34,670 bases of DNA from an uncultured bacterium (GCA_947651225.1 CANSYK010000035.1:1-34670), one strand, 5' to 3'; shown: positions 24,329 to 32,634, counted from the stretch's first letter. Program-made: numbers and translations. Notes: generated from the sequence alone by a model not told the origin.

Positions 24329-24397
24329 AAGAATGTTTTCTATAGTGCCTAATGTGAATGGCTGGTAGATTTTTAGTATCAAACAGGAGGGCAGAGT

Positions 24398-25297
24398 ATG
24401 CAGTATAAGGAATTAGAACGAGATGCGAAGCTTGGAAATCAGAGGGCGCAAAGAATTTTAGAGGAGCGCAGGGTTCAGCTTGAAGTACTTCCAATTCGGG
24501 ATGCTATGGGCTGTTCTTTGACATGGTGTCCAAACGCTGTGCCAAAGCAGTTGTTAGATGATATTGATCGGATGTATGGCAATATTTCCATTACGAATAT
24601 AGATACTGATATCTCCATTGAGAAGGAGTCTTTTCATAGCTGTCGGATTGAAGGGGCAGATACAACGCAGGAAGAATTATTTGACATATTTCGGGCAAAG
24701 CGGACGGAGAAAAAAGGGGACAAAATGATTCTGAATACATATCGTGCAGTAAAATATTTAAATATCAGTAAAAAGCGGGATGTGGATACCCTTGTCAATT
24801 TATGGAAAATTGTAACAGATGGCGTCTGTGACAATGCAGGGCTTTCTGGAGAGAAGTTTCGCAATGGGGTTGTAGTGGTTGGGACACATCAGGCGCCGGA
24901 GGTAGAGCTGTTAGATTACTGTATGAAACAGTTTTTTCAGTTTTACCATGAGGATAATATTGAGTCACCTTATATCAAGGTAGGGATTCTTCATTTTTAC
25001 TTTGTTTACATGCATCCATTTTGTGATGGAAATGGGAGGATTTCGCGGCTGCTGACATCGGACTTTTTGATACGTTCCGGTTTGGACAATTTCAGTGCAC
25101 TTACTTTGAGCAAGACAATTAATGAAACAGCACAGGAGTATTATCAGGCGCTGGAAGAAAGTGAAAATGAATTCCATGATATTACGCCGTTTATTCAGTA
25201 TATGTTAAAGACAATTTATGATAATTTATATGAGGTGCTGGCAGGACAGGAGAAATATGTTGTAAAGCATACGGATTGGAAAGAGGTGTTGCAGTGA
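24398..25297 (+). CDS. Fic family adenylyltransferase (AMPylator), class II autoinhibited
   Basis: 299 residues. The Fic core motif is intact: 'HPFCDGNGRISR' with catalytic His206, preceded by 'ILHFYFVYMHPF'. An inhibitory helix motif (S/T)xxxE(G/N) appears N-terminal to the core as 'SCRIEG' (Ser81-Gly86, inhibitory Glu85), which places it in class II, where an internal glutamate blocks productive ATP binding. 'NGVVVVGTHQAPEVE' forms the target-binding flap. Fic proteins transfer AMP from ATP to hydroxyl side chains of target proteins. The start follows CAGGAGGGCAGAGT. Its stop overlaps the start of a membrane nucleotide cyclase gene by 4 bases, so the two are coupled. Confidence 0.92.
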   Translation: MQYKELERDAKLGNQRAQRILEERRVQLEVLPIRDAMGCSLTWCPNAVPKQLLDDIDRMYGNISITNIDTDISIEKESFHSCRIEGADTTQEELFDIFRAKRTEKKGDKMILNTYRAVKYLNISKKRDVDTLVNLWKIVTDGVCDNAGLSGEKFRNGVVVVGTHQAPEVELLDYCMKQFFQFYHEDNIESPYIKVGILHFYFVYMHPFCDGNGRISRLLTSDFLIRSGLDNFSALTLSKTINETAQEYYQALEESENEFHDITPFIQYMLKTIYDNLYEVLAGQEKYVVKHTDWKEVLQ

Positions 25298-27240
25298 TTG
25301 AGAAAGGGGAGTTTATCGAAGAGGCAGATAAGATACGAAATGAACTGGTAGAAAAGGGCGGGGAAATCATACAGGAGCAGGTCGAAAAATATAGAAAGAA
25401 ACGCTGGGAGCGTCTGGTCAGTATACGTTCTATGTATATTGGTGCTCTCTTTTTTGCTTTGCTAGCTGGAATTTTAAGTTACAGCGGTGTTTTAGATGAG
25501 GCAGATATGCAGGTGAGTGATTCCATTCACCAGTATCTGAACCGGAAACGCACTATTTCTGCAATTAAAATTATTGCTATTGATGAAAAGTCAGAGAAAT
25601 ATTTTGGCAAGTATAGTGACTGGTCCAGAAGGCGTATGGCAGCTTTGGTAAGGAAGCTGAACAGGCGGGAAGAAGAGGCTCCAAAAGCAATCGGAATCGA
25701 TTTAGACTACAGCAGTGAAAAGGACAAAGAAGGAGATGACAGTTTTGCAGAGACATGTAGTAAATATGATAATATTTGTATTGGCGCACCTATTATTTCT
25801 GAGCGGAAAAAAAATGACAGGAAAAAGTCGGCTTCTTTATATGAGATAGAAGGTGAGGATATTAAAATGCCTTATGATGCATTAAGGGAGCAGGTTAAAA
25901 TCGGTATTAGTAACAATATAATTTATTCAGATGATGGTTATGCCCGAAGAACTGTAGCAGGTTCTATGGTGGGGGATACTAAAGTGGACAGCTTTGCCGT
26001 AGTTCTCTATATGATGTATCGGGACAGCCAGGGAATGGAATATACGCTTCCAAATGTGGATGATGAGCAGGCATTTTCTTTTACCTATACCAGCCAGAGT
26101 GAGGATTACAGTGTATATTCCTTCTATGATGTAATGAGCGGAGCGGTTGATGCAGATGTATTTCGGGATGGGATTGTACTGGTGGGGGACTATACCAATG
26201 AGGACATGACTTTTAAAGTGCCAAATCAGCGTGATGTACAGATGCAGGAAATCGAGGTTCAGGCAAATATATTGGAGGCGCTTTTGCAGCAGAGGACAGG
26301 ACGGCCAGTTCCAAAGATTTTTATGGCAATATTTTATGCAATATTTATTGGTCTTTTCTTTATAGCGACTTCCTACAGTTCGGGATCTCTTATGGTGCTT
26401 ATAACTTTGCTTTTGAATATCATTCAGCTTGCAATTTGTGTATGGATTAACAGGATTGGCTATTATGTCACTGTATTAATTCCAATGATTTTAGTTGTTG
26501 TTGTCGTAATCGTCAACCTTTTTCTGCGATACCTTATTGCCCTGCAAAACAGTTGGGCGGTCGAAAGTGTGTTTAAAAAATACGTCGATAAAAGTGTGGT
26601 GGAAGAACTTACAAAAAATGGCATAGTAAAGGCGCAGGTTGGAGTGGTGCGAAAGGATATTGCAGTGATGTTTGTTGATATTCGTGGATATACTTCCCTG
26701 TCGGAAAGTCTTCTTCCAGAACAGATTGTAGAAATTTTAAATGCTTATTTGGAGTTGGTGGCAAAAGCTGTTTTAAAATATCAGGGTACGATAGACAAAT
26801 TTATTGGAGATGCGGCGATGGCAGTTTTTAATTCTCCACTTGATTTGGAGGATTATGAGTTTCGGGCTGTCTGTGCTGCGTGGGAACTTTTGTCAAATGC
26901 TAAAGATTTAAACCAGATCTGCAGGGAAAAGTTTGGACGTGAAGTAGCCTTTGGAATCGGAATCCAGTGCGGGGAGGCGGTGATTGGTAATATTGGTTCA
27001 GAATTGCGTATGGATTACACCGCAATTGGAGATACCGTTAATACAGCTTCCCGTCTGGAAGGGGTTGCCGCACCAGGGCAGATTTTAATCAGTGAGGAAA
27101 TGAAGGAACGTCTGGGAGATAAGATTGCATCTTCTTTTGCTGGTGCATTTGAATTAAAAGGGAAGCAGAATAAGGTTCCGACCTATTCTGTAGAGGGGGT
27201 TTTGGCTTCTGGCATAGCAGATAAAACTATGATGGAGTGA
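25294..27240 (+). CDS. CHASE2-domain class III adenylyl cyclase
   Basis: 648 residues from GTG 25294, in a GTGA overlap with the Fic stop and preceded by AGAGGTG. Architecture: cytosolic helix (1-35), membrane helix (about 40-62), extracytoplasmic CHASE2 sensor (about 65-340), three membrane helices (about 345-420), then a class III cyclase domain. Catalytic residues: metal ligands Asp462 in 'MFVDIRGYTSLS' and Asp506 in 'KFIGDAAMAVF', purine-selecting Lys just before it and Asp in 'MDYTAIGDTVNTASRLEG', whose Asn and Arg are the transition-state residues. Lys plus Asp favours ATP, so cAMP is the expected product. The ligand is unknown. No cAMP receptor is in the window. Confidence 0.92.
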   Translation: MIEKGEFIEEADKIRNELVEKGGEIIQEQVEKYRKKRWERLVSIRSMYIGALFFALLAGILSYSGVLDEADMQVSDSIHQYLNRKRTISAIKIIAIDEKSEKYFGKYSDWSRRRMAALVRKLNRREEEAPKAIGIDLDYSSEKDKEGDDSFAETCSKYDNICIGAPIISERKKNDRKKSASLYEIEGEDIKMPYDALREQVKIGISNNIIYSDDGYARRTVAGSMVGDTKVDSFAVVLYMMYRDSQGMEYTLPNVDDEQAFSFTYTSQSEDYSVYSFYDVMSGAVDADVFRDGIVLVGDYTNEDMTFKVPNQRDVQMQEIEVQANILEALLQQRTGRPVPKIFMAIFYAIFIGLFFIATSYSSGSLMVLITLLLNIIQLAICVWINRIGYYVTVLIPMILVVVVVIVNLFLRYLIALQNSWAVESVFKKYVDKSVVEELTKNGIVKAQVGVVRKDIAVMFVDIRGYTSLSESLLPEQIVEILNAYLELVAKAVLKYQGTIDKFIGDAAMAVFNSPLDLEDYEFRAVCAAWELLSNAKDLNQICREKFGREVAFGIGIQCGEAVIGNIGSELRMDYTAIGDTVNTASRLEGVAAPGQILISEEMKERLGDKIASSFAGAFELKGKQNKVPTYSVEGVLASGIADKTMME

Positions 27241-27291
27241 TTGGCTGATAGGCTGCGATAAAAATATGAAATAGAAAAGGAGAAGGGATTT

Positions 27292-28077
27292 ATGTGTAAC
27301 TTATATTGTATTCCAAAGCTGGAGCGTTTGGAGGATTATGTTAATTTTTCAAAGGAATATCAGGCGGGGTTTGAGTATAATGATTTTTTTGTGCCAGCTC
27401 TTTTGGATGATGAAGTGGCAAAGGAACGTGCGATTAAGCGGTATCTTGGGACTGGGAGGGATTGTTCACAGGATACCATGCATGGGGTTTTTTTGGATGT
27501 TTGTGTGAACAGCACAGACCCTAAAATATTTGCGGTGAGTGATTACCGTATCCGGCAATGTATGGATATTGCAAAGAGAATGGGGTTAAAGGCAGTGGTA
27601 TTCCATACAAATTATATTGTTAACTTTTTGCTGCAGTCCTACATTGATACATGGCTGAAAAGAAATGAGGAATACTGGAGGAAAATATTACAGGATTATC
27701 CAGAACAGATGATTTACATCGAAAATATGTTTGATGAAGCGCCGATTCTTCTCAGGCAGCTTGCACGTAATATGGGTGATGAGAAACGTTTTGGCGTATG
27801 CCTGGATGTGGCACATGCATTTATTTCAGGAAGTCCTCTGGAACCGTGGTTTACAGCATTGAAGCCATATATCAGGCATGTACATATCAATGATAACGAT
27901 GGGAGAGAGGATTTGCATCTTCCGGTAGGGAGTGGTTCTTTTGATTGGGAGGAATATGACCAGTGGGGACGCTCTGTAGAAGTAAAGCCCTCTGTTTTGA
28001 TTGAAGTCAGGTCATTATCAGATTTAAAGGATTCTGTGCGGTTTATGGAGGAGCATAAGATTTTTCCATTTGGATAA
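27292..28077 (+). CDS. Xylose isomerase-like TIM-barrel sugar phosphate isomerase/epimerase
   Basis: 261 residues of the AP_endonuc_2/xylose isomerase-like barrel: 'MGLKAVVFHTNYIVN' (strand with His), 'QMIYIENMFDEAP' (metal-binding Glu), 'RFGVCLDVAHAF' (Asp and His), 'RHVHINDNDGREDLHLPVGSG' (His, Asp) and 'PSVLIEVRS' (Glu). These are the usual divalent-metal ligands of sugar isomerases, epimerases and AP endonuclease relatives. The substrate cannot be named. Ribosome binding site AAGGAG lies 9 bases upstream. The next gene's reading frame begins at its stop codon, so co-transcription with trmO is likely. Confidence 0.85.
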   Translation: MCNLYCIPKLERLEDYVNFSKEYQAGFEYNDFFVPALLDDEVAKERAIKRYLGTGRDCSQDTMHGVFLDVCVNSTDPKIFAVSDYRIRQCMDIAKRMGLKAVVFHTNYIVNFLLQSYIDTWLKRNEEYWRKILQDYPEQMIYIENMFDEAPILLRQLARNMGDEKRFGVCLDVAHAFISGSPLEPWFTALKPYIRHVHINDNDGREDLHLPVGSGSFDWEEYDQWGRSVEVKPSVLIEVRSLSDLKDSVRFMEEHKIFPFG

Positions 28078-28139
28078 TGCGAAAGCAGCGTTTTTCATTG
28101 TTATTTATGCCACAAAAGACGCAACATGGAGGAGTAATA

Positions 28140-28826
28140 TTGAAAATAATTGCAAAAATCCGTACTGATTTTTCTGAAAAGTTTGGCATTCCCCGCCAGA
28201 GTGGAATGGTAGAAGGGCTGGAAGGAAGAATTGTATTTGAAAAGGAATATCGAAATCCGGATGCTGTGCGGGGCCTGGATGGCTTTTCCCATATCTGGCT
28301 TTTGTGGCAGTTTTCCAAAACGGCAGATGCAAAGTGGTCCCCAACGGTTCGTCCTCCCAAACTTGGAGGAAATACCCGTATGGGGGTTTTTGCAACACGT
28401 TCTCCGTTTCGCCCAAATCCAATTGGACTTTCCAGTGTCCGTCTGAAAAAAATAGAAATGTCTGATAAATTTGGTCCGGTGCTTATTGTTTCCGGTGCAG
28501 ACTTGTTAGATGGAACACCAATTTATGATATAAAACCATATCTTCCTTATGCTGACTGCCATTTTGATGCAACAGGCGGCTTTTCTGACAATGTTAATCA
28601 GGAATTGTTAGAGGTTACGATTCCTGAGAATCTGTCAGAAAAACTGCCAGAAGGGAAAAGGGAAACTTTGCGTCAGGTGTTGGCATTAGATCCAAGACCA
28701 TCTTATCAGGAGGATGAAAACCGGGTTTATGGCTTTGGGTTTGCCGGATATGAAATACGCTTTTGTGTACAGGGAAAAAGCTTGACGGTAACAGAGATTT
28801 TAAATGTTTATAATGAGAGTTGTTAG
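28140..28826 (+). CDS. trmO: tRNA (N6-threonylcarbamoyladenosine(37)-N6)-methyltransferase TrmO
   Basis: 228 residues from TTG 28140, chosen for GGAGGAG 5 bases upstream and because TrmO proteins begin '(M)KIIAKIRTDF'; an in-frame ATG at 28077 overlapping the previous stop would add 21 atypical residues. The UPF0066/TrmO beta-barrel is clear: 'KFGIPRQSG', 'GLDGFSHIWLLWQF', 'TRMGVFATRSPFRPNPIGLSSV' (SAM-binding signature) and 'LLDGTPIYDIKPYLPYAD'. TrmO adds the N6 methyl of m6t6A37 in threonine tRNAs, using S-adenosylmethionine. It has the extended C-terminal domain ('VLALDPRPSYQEDENRVYGF') of the longer form. It converges on a truncated deacetylase 3 bases away. Confidence 0.93.
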   Translation: MKIIAKIRTDFSEKFGIPRQSGMVEGLEGRIVFEKEYRNPDAVRGLDGFSHIWLLWQFSKTADAKWSPTVRPPKLGGNTRMGVFATRSPFRPNPIGLSSVRLKKIEMSDKFGPVLIVSGADLLDGTPIYDIKPYLPYADCHFDATGGFSDNVNQELLEVTIPENLSEKLPEGKRETLRQVLALDPRPSYQEDENRVYGFGFAGYEIRFCVQGKSLTVTEILNVYNESC

Positions 28827-28829
28827 TTT

Positions 28830-29192
28830 TTAGTTATCTTCTGTTGCTGCAGGGGATTCTGTGCCAGACAGCAGGTGCTGTCTGCCCTCAACATCCATTT
28901 CATAATTGTCTTTATAGATTAAATCAGACATTTTGACCAGGGTATACCCTTTTTCCTGTAAGCCGTCAATCAGGCCTTCCAGTGCTTCTGCTGTATGTTT
29001 GGCGCCGTTGTGGCAGAGGATAATGGAGCCGTTTCCGAGATGTTTGTGATTCAGGACGTTGGAAAGAATGGTGTCAACATCGTAATCTTTCCAGTCGAGG
29101 GAATCCACATCCCATTGGATCGGATAATATCCACAGGCATTTGCTGTATCAATTAAGGTATCATTGTAATCGCCATAGGGCGGTCTGTATAT
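28830..29192 (-). pseudogene. C-terminal part of a polysaccharide deacetylase, cut by element insertion
   Basis: Minus-strand frame from about 29192 to 28830. It begins in 'YRPPYGDYNDTLIDTANACG', the R-x-P-Y-G motif 3 of NodB-type deacetylases, continues with 'IQWDVDSLDWKDYD' (motif 4) and 'GSIILCHNGAKHTAEAL' (motif 5, catalytic His), and ends 'YTLVKMSDLIYKDNY'. The N-terminal half with the metal-binding D-D and H-x-x-x-H motifs is missing: upstream sequence turns abruptly non-homologous near 29193, where the recombinase-bearing element starts. GTG 29108 is not a real start. Intact relatives deacetylate peptidoglycan or other glycans outside the cell. The missing half should lie beyond the far end of the element. 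Confidence 0.8.
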
Positions 29193-29252
29193 GAAAAGAT
29201 TATAACATGAATAAATGTGTATTTAAGATATTTAAGGATTATCGGAAGGTAA

Positions 29253-30755
29253 TTAATAGAGATAAAAAGTCATATGGTCTTTTTCTTTATTATAGACTAT
29301 CTGCGAAACATGTTCACGTAATGCGTTGCCGATTTCGACATATTTTTCTGGATTGGTTTCAATCATTTGTATAATCGACTTGAGTGAATGGCGGATTTCT
29401 GTTTCATATTGTTTCTCGTTGGTTAAAGTTTTTTCTTTGGCAGTGTTTTCCAATTGTTTTAGGAGATTTTCACGCTGCAGGTTGATGGCAGCTTTGTTAT
29501 CACGGTATTCTTCCAAAGTGTCTATTTCATTGATATAAGCATCTTTAATTCGCTTTTCTTTTTGTTCCAGTTTTATAAGCTCTGATTTAATCAGGGATTC
29601 TGTTTCGCCTGCATCATCAGGGAAAGGACGTCTTTCATAGTCAATGGCATCAGAGGATAATAAATCATTTAATGCTGTTACTACGGACTGTTCTGCTTTT
29701 TTTTCATTGATGTAGGAACTGGTGCTGCACCTGCCTTTTGATCGGCGTGAGCATTGGAAAAAATATATGCTGTTGATCCGGGTGGTATTCTTACCATAAG
29801 TCATGGGGCCTCCGCATTCGCTGCATCGAAGTGTGCCAGACAGCCAGTGTTTCATTCCTGCGGTACCACGTCGGTTGCCTCTTGCTTTGAATTTTTCTTT
29901 ATTCGCATGGTAAAGCGCCTGCACTTTTTCCCACATGGCGTTATCAATAATTGCTTCATGTATTCCGTCTGCAATGATAACATCATTTGGTTGATTAAAG
30001 CGTTTGGTATCACTGTTATAGTAGTTCCAACGGACTTTGCCAATATAGAATGGATTTGTGATAATATAGTTTATTTTTTTGGCATCAAACCGGTTTCCCT
30101 GTTTGTTACGGATGCCTTCTTTATTTAGCGTTATAGCGATGTCAGATGGACTGCCATTGTTATCTATGTACATCTGGAAGATCCTTTTTACCAGAAGGGA
30201 TTCTTCATAAACGATAACGGGTGCATTGTTCTTTTCTTTTTGGTAGCCAAGAGGCATTCTGCCCTGGTATCCTCCACGCAGGGCTTTTTGTGTCATCCCA
30301 CGTTTTACTTCCCCGGACAGGCGTATGGAATAATATTCGTCCATCCATTCGAAGATTCTTTCTACAAGGGAGCCGATGAAGCCATCTGGAAGAGGTTCTG
30401 AAACGCTGATTACATCAACGTTTTCTTTCTTTAGGAGTGATTTATAGACAATGCTTTCTTCCTGGTTGCGGGCAAAACGGCTGAATTTCCATACAAGGAT
30501 TGCATCATATGGATGTTCCTTTGACTTACAGTCAGAAATCATCTGTTGGAAACTGGGGCGTTTCAAGGCTTTTGTGCCTGATATTCCTAAGTCTTCATAC
30601 ACTTTTGTAATAATCATGCCATTGGTTCTTGCATAATCTTTGAGCAGGCGAATCTGGGCATCTGGTGATAACTCTTCCTGCATATGTGTGCTGACACGGA
30701 TATAGGCACAGACTTCTTTGATTTTTGGGGTTGCTGTAAGAGGTTCTTTTGGCAT
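29253..30755 (-). CDS. Large serine recombinase (site-specific integrase)
   Basis: 500 residues. The resolvase domain (about 12-160) has 'AYIRVSTHMQEELSPDAQ' with nucleophile Ser22, 'DLGISGTKALKRPSFQQM' and 'ILVWKFSRFARNQEES'. The recombinase domain follows ('GGYQGRMPLGYQKEKNNA', 'IITNPFYIGKVRWNY'), then a zinc ribbon with 'LRCSECGGPM' and 'FQCSRRSKGRC', and a coiled coil (about 395-450) that governs excision versus integration. It makes staggered cuts with a 2-base overlap at attB/attP and is expected to have inserted this element into the deacetylase gene. Start ATG 30755 follows AAAGGATG. Full length, so probably active. Confidence 0.95.
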   Translation of the reverse strand: MPKEPLTATPKIKEVCAYIRVSTHMQEELSPDAQIRLLKDYARTNGMIITKVYEDLGISGTKALKRPSFQQMISDCKSKEHPYDAILVWKFSRFARNQEESIVYKSLLKKENVDVISVSEPLPDGFIGSLVERIFEWMDEYYSIRLSGEVKRGMTQKALRGGYQGRMPLGYQKEKNNAPVIVYEESLLVKRIFQMYIDNNGSPSDIAITLNKEGIRNKQGNRFDAKKINYIITNPFYIGKVRWNYYNSDTKRFNQPNDVIIADGIHEAIIDNAMWEKVQALYHANKEKFKARGNRRGTAGMKHWLSGTLRCSECGGPMTYGKNTTRINSIYFFQCSRRSKGRCSTSSYINEKKAEQSVVTALNDLLSSDAIDYERRPFPDDAGETESLIKSELIKLEQKEKRIKDAYINEIDTLEEYRDNKAAINLQRENLLKQLENTAKEKTLTNEKQYETEIRHSLKSIIQMIETNPEKYVEIGNALREHVSQIVYNKEKDHMTFYLY

Positions 30756-30894
30756 AGCATCACATCCTTTCTGTAATGTTTATCATGGAAGTTTGGTATA
30801 GCTGTTACTTAGTTTAATTTGTTTCACATGCATTTTAAAAAGCAATAGAATTTTATAATTGAAAAATTATGGAGTTCGAAAAGAAACATAGGTT

Positions 30895-30950
30895 AAGCAA
30901 ATGAAATAGTAATGCAGCTTTTGAAGGCTATCTTACTATTTCATTTGCTT
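30895..30950. repeat. 18-base perfect inverted repeat upstream of the recombinase gene
   Basis: AAGCAAATGAAATAGTAA (30895-30912) and TTACTATTTCATTTGCTT (30933-30950) are perfectly complementary with a 20-base loop. It sits between the toxin-antitoxin operon (ends 30971) and the recombinase start (30755). T-rich flanks are weak on both strands, so terminator and protein-binding site are both possible. Confidence 0.75.
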
Positions 30951-30970
30951 TTGTATTGGAATCTAATTAA

Positions 30971-31207
30971 TTATCCATTTTCCTTCGAAGTTTCATCTTC
31001 CAGTAAAGCCATAATACTGTTAATTAGATCATAGGCTGTTTTGGTATCCATTACTATAGAGGCTACATTTTCTTTTTGGGGTGCGATATATTCATCATCT
31101 TCTTTTATGCTAGAATTAAAATCAGGAGAAATTTGATTTAAAGATAGTATAATAGATGATTTATCTGTTGGACAGGTTGCTTCAATTTGATTGACATAAT
31201 TTAACAT
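30971..31207 (-). CDS. Small protein, third gene of a toxin-antitoxin-like operon (DUF3467-like)
   Basis: 78 residues from ATG 31207, with AAAGGAG 7 bases upstream, inside the 3' end of the antitoxin gene (26-base overlap). The pattern 'YVNQIEATCPTDKSSIILSLNQISPDF' then 'ENVASIVMDTKTAYDLINSIMALLED' loosely fits DUF3467: a short beta section, then 'I-V-M-x-x-x-x-A-x-x-L' and a helix. Sequence alone does not give a function. Its tight coupling to a HigBA-like pair suggests a chaperone, co-repressor or accessory role, as in three-component toxin-antitoxin-chaperone systems, but it is not visibly a SecB homologue. Confidence 0.6.
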   Translation of the reverse strand: MLNYVNQIEATCPTDKSSIILSLNQISPDFNSSIKEDDEYIAPQKENVASIVMDTKTAYDLINSIMALLEDETSKENG

Positions 31208-31706
31208 ATGCTGGCTCCTTTCGTTTTTTTGTAGCATAATTTAAATCTTTAAGCTGATAATATTCCTGCTTATGAGTTTGAGTATGTTGAAAAAAATGTG
31301 CTTTTTCTTCTTCGTTGTTAGTTCTGTTAGAAATTCTTGTATTAGTAACAAAAGTCTGCTGAAAAGGAAGAGATGCATATGAGTACTCGTCATTATAAGA
31401 AATGTGTAGTTCTGGTTTTCTTCTTAATTTCACCGTCAAATCCATATCTAAGGCAACAGCAATTTCGGCTAATTTTTGGATAGTAAAATTATATTGTCCG
31501 CTTTCCCAACGGGATATAAGGCTTTGTGATGCATGAATATAATTTGCAAAGTTTTGTTGATTCATTTTTAGTCTGATACGTTCCTGGGTAATAGAATTAG
31601 AAGCTTCAGACATTGCTTTTGCTGACATTATATCTATGGGAGAAAGAGTATCTGTAAATAGGGAAAGTAAATCGTTAAGGCTGGCTGGTTTTATATTATC
31701 CTTCAT
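31182..31706 (-). CDS. XRE-family antitoxin/transcriptional repressor
   Basis: 174 residues. A helix-turn-helix of the XRE/Cro type lies at about residues 35-85: 'ERIRLKMNQQNFANYIHASQSLISRWESGQYNFTIQKLAEIAVAL', followed by 'DLTVKLRRK'. The N-terminal segment 'LNDLLSLFTDTLSPIDIMSAKAM' and the long polar C-terminal tail are not recognisable; tails in such antitoxins often wrap the toxin. ATG 31706 has AAAGGAG upstream, within the end of the toxin gene (11-base overlap). Gene order toxin then antitoxin is that of HigBA-type modules, and it likely represses the promoter at 32170-32198. Confidence 0.82.
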   Translation of the reverse strand: MKDNIKPASLNDLLSLFTDTLSPIDIMSAKAMSEASNSITQERIRLKMNQQNFANYIHASQSLISRWESGQYNFTIQKLAEIAVALDMDLTVKLRRKPELHISYNDEYSYASLPFQQTFVTNTRISNRTNNEEEKAHFFQHTQTHKQEYYQLKDLNYATKKRKEPAYVKLCQSN

Positions 31707-32154
31707 ACTGATCAGCTCCTTTCGTTAATTCTGATTTTCGTTGTTTTGCTGTTTGTCCTGGTAGTGTGTAATCTGTAGCTTTTTTTCCGGCACGTTCATT
31801 AAAAGCCACCAGTAAAAGTGGACTATGATTTTCATCAAAAGATATGATAAAACGGATATTATAGGCATTTTTTCTTTCAAAATGAATAGAATATAGTTTC
31901 CAAGGGTATCCGTTTTTATCATTTCCCATATGCTTTAATATTTCATTGCTATCGGCAGTATTAACTAACTCTTTCAATTGCATAATGTTTTTTAATTGTG
32001 TAACCATTTGCTTAAAAAATTTATCTTCCTGTCCTTTTAAGTCCGTGTTTAACAGTTGGAATAATTCTTCCCCAAAAATGGGGTGTATTGCAAATTCATG
32101 TTCAAATTCGTTTAGATACTTCTCTAATAACTGTAGTGCCTTTTGTATATTCAT
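31696..32154 (-). CDS. RelE/HigB-type (Gp49-like) toxin
   Basis: 152 residues from ATG 32154 (AGGGAG 5 bases upstream). The C-terminal half has the RelE-superfamily strand pattern 'PWKLYSIHFERKNAYNIRFIISFDENHSPLLLVAFNERAGKK', with the aromatic/basic residues usual for ribosome-dependent mRNA interferases. The N-terminal 70 residues are helical ('IQKALQLLEKYLNEFEHEFAIHPIFGEELFQLL') and longer than in typical HigB. It is immediately followed by the XRE gene. As a predicted toxin it would cleave mRNA during translation; alternatives are a phage host-inhibition protein with the same fold. Confidence 0.72.
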   Translation of the reverse strand: MNIQKALQLLEKYLNEFEHEFAIHPIFGEELFQLLNTDLKGQEDKFFKQMVTQLKNIMQLKELVNTADSNEILKHMGNDKNGYPWKLYSIHFERKNAYNIRFIISFDENHSPLLLVAFNERAGKKATDYTLPGQTAKQRKSELTKGADQYEG

Positions 32155-32166
32155 ATTTCTCCCTTT

Positions 32167-32198
32167 AATATTATATCGCATATATGTAATATTGGCAA
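32167..32198 (-). promoter_or_regulatory. Promoter/operator of the toxin-antitoxin-like operon
   Basis: Minus strand: TTGCCA (32198-32193), 17 bases, TATAAT (32175-32170), 16 bases before the toxin ATG at 32154. AATATTA (32167-32173) and TAATATT (32187-32193) form an inverted repeat that overlaps the promoter and could be the XRE repressor site. Confidence 0.65.
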
Positions 32199-32204
32199 GA
32201 TGAT

Positions 32205-32634
32205 TTATTTTATAGATGTTAAATATGCCCGCCGGATGGCTTTTTCGCATGCCTCATATTCCAACTGTTTTTGTTTATCCTGGCTGATAACCTGCAGTGT
32301 CTGATAAGCGCTTTTGATATAAGGGTTTTTATCTGCAACCATGTCAAATTCCTCCTTCCGTTCGGCGTTGATAAACCTTGCCCATAATAAAATATTATCG
32401 CTGTCATCTTTTAGTTCTTCTGGAAGTTTTAGCAGTTCCAGAACGTGGAACTCCATTTTATCTGTATATAATGTATGGCGGATGTCTTCTGTAAGATGAA
32501 AACAGGAGTAAAAATCTTTTGTATCGTCAAAAAGTTTAAAATTAAGGATGCTGATGCCTATCCTTGATTTTTCATCTGTCATGATTTTCTTTAAAAGTGA
32601 AATCAATTTTGGGCTTCATTAAAAAGTCTGTCAT
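32205..32634 (-). pseudogene. Rpn family nuclease/transposase-like gene with deleted core and frameshift
   Basis: From ATG 32634 the frame reads 'MTDFLMKPKIDFTFKE', the Rpn/PDDEXK_2 start, then runs out of frame in an AAAGAAAA stretch near 32590. It resumes as 'IMTDEKSRIGISILNFKLFDDTKDF' and continues through the usual C-terminal 'YTDKMEFHVLELLKLPEEL'. In complete Rpn proteins some 80-90 residues with the PD-(D/E)XK active site lie between 'MTDEKSRIG' and 'ISILNFKLF'; they are missing. So both an internal deletion and a one-base insertion are present, and no nuclease is expected. Rpn proteins promote RecA-independent recombination and have recently been tied to phage defence. Confidence 0.75.
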
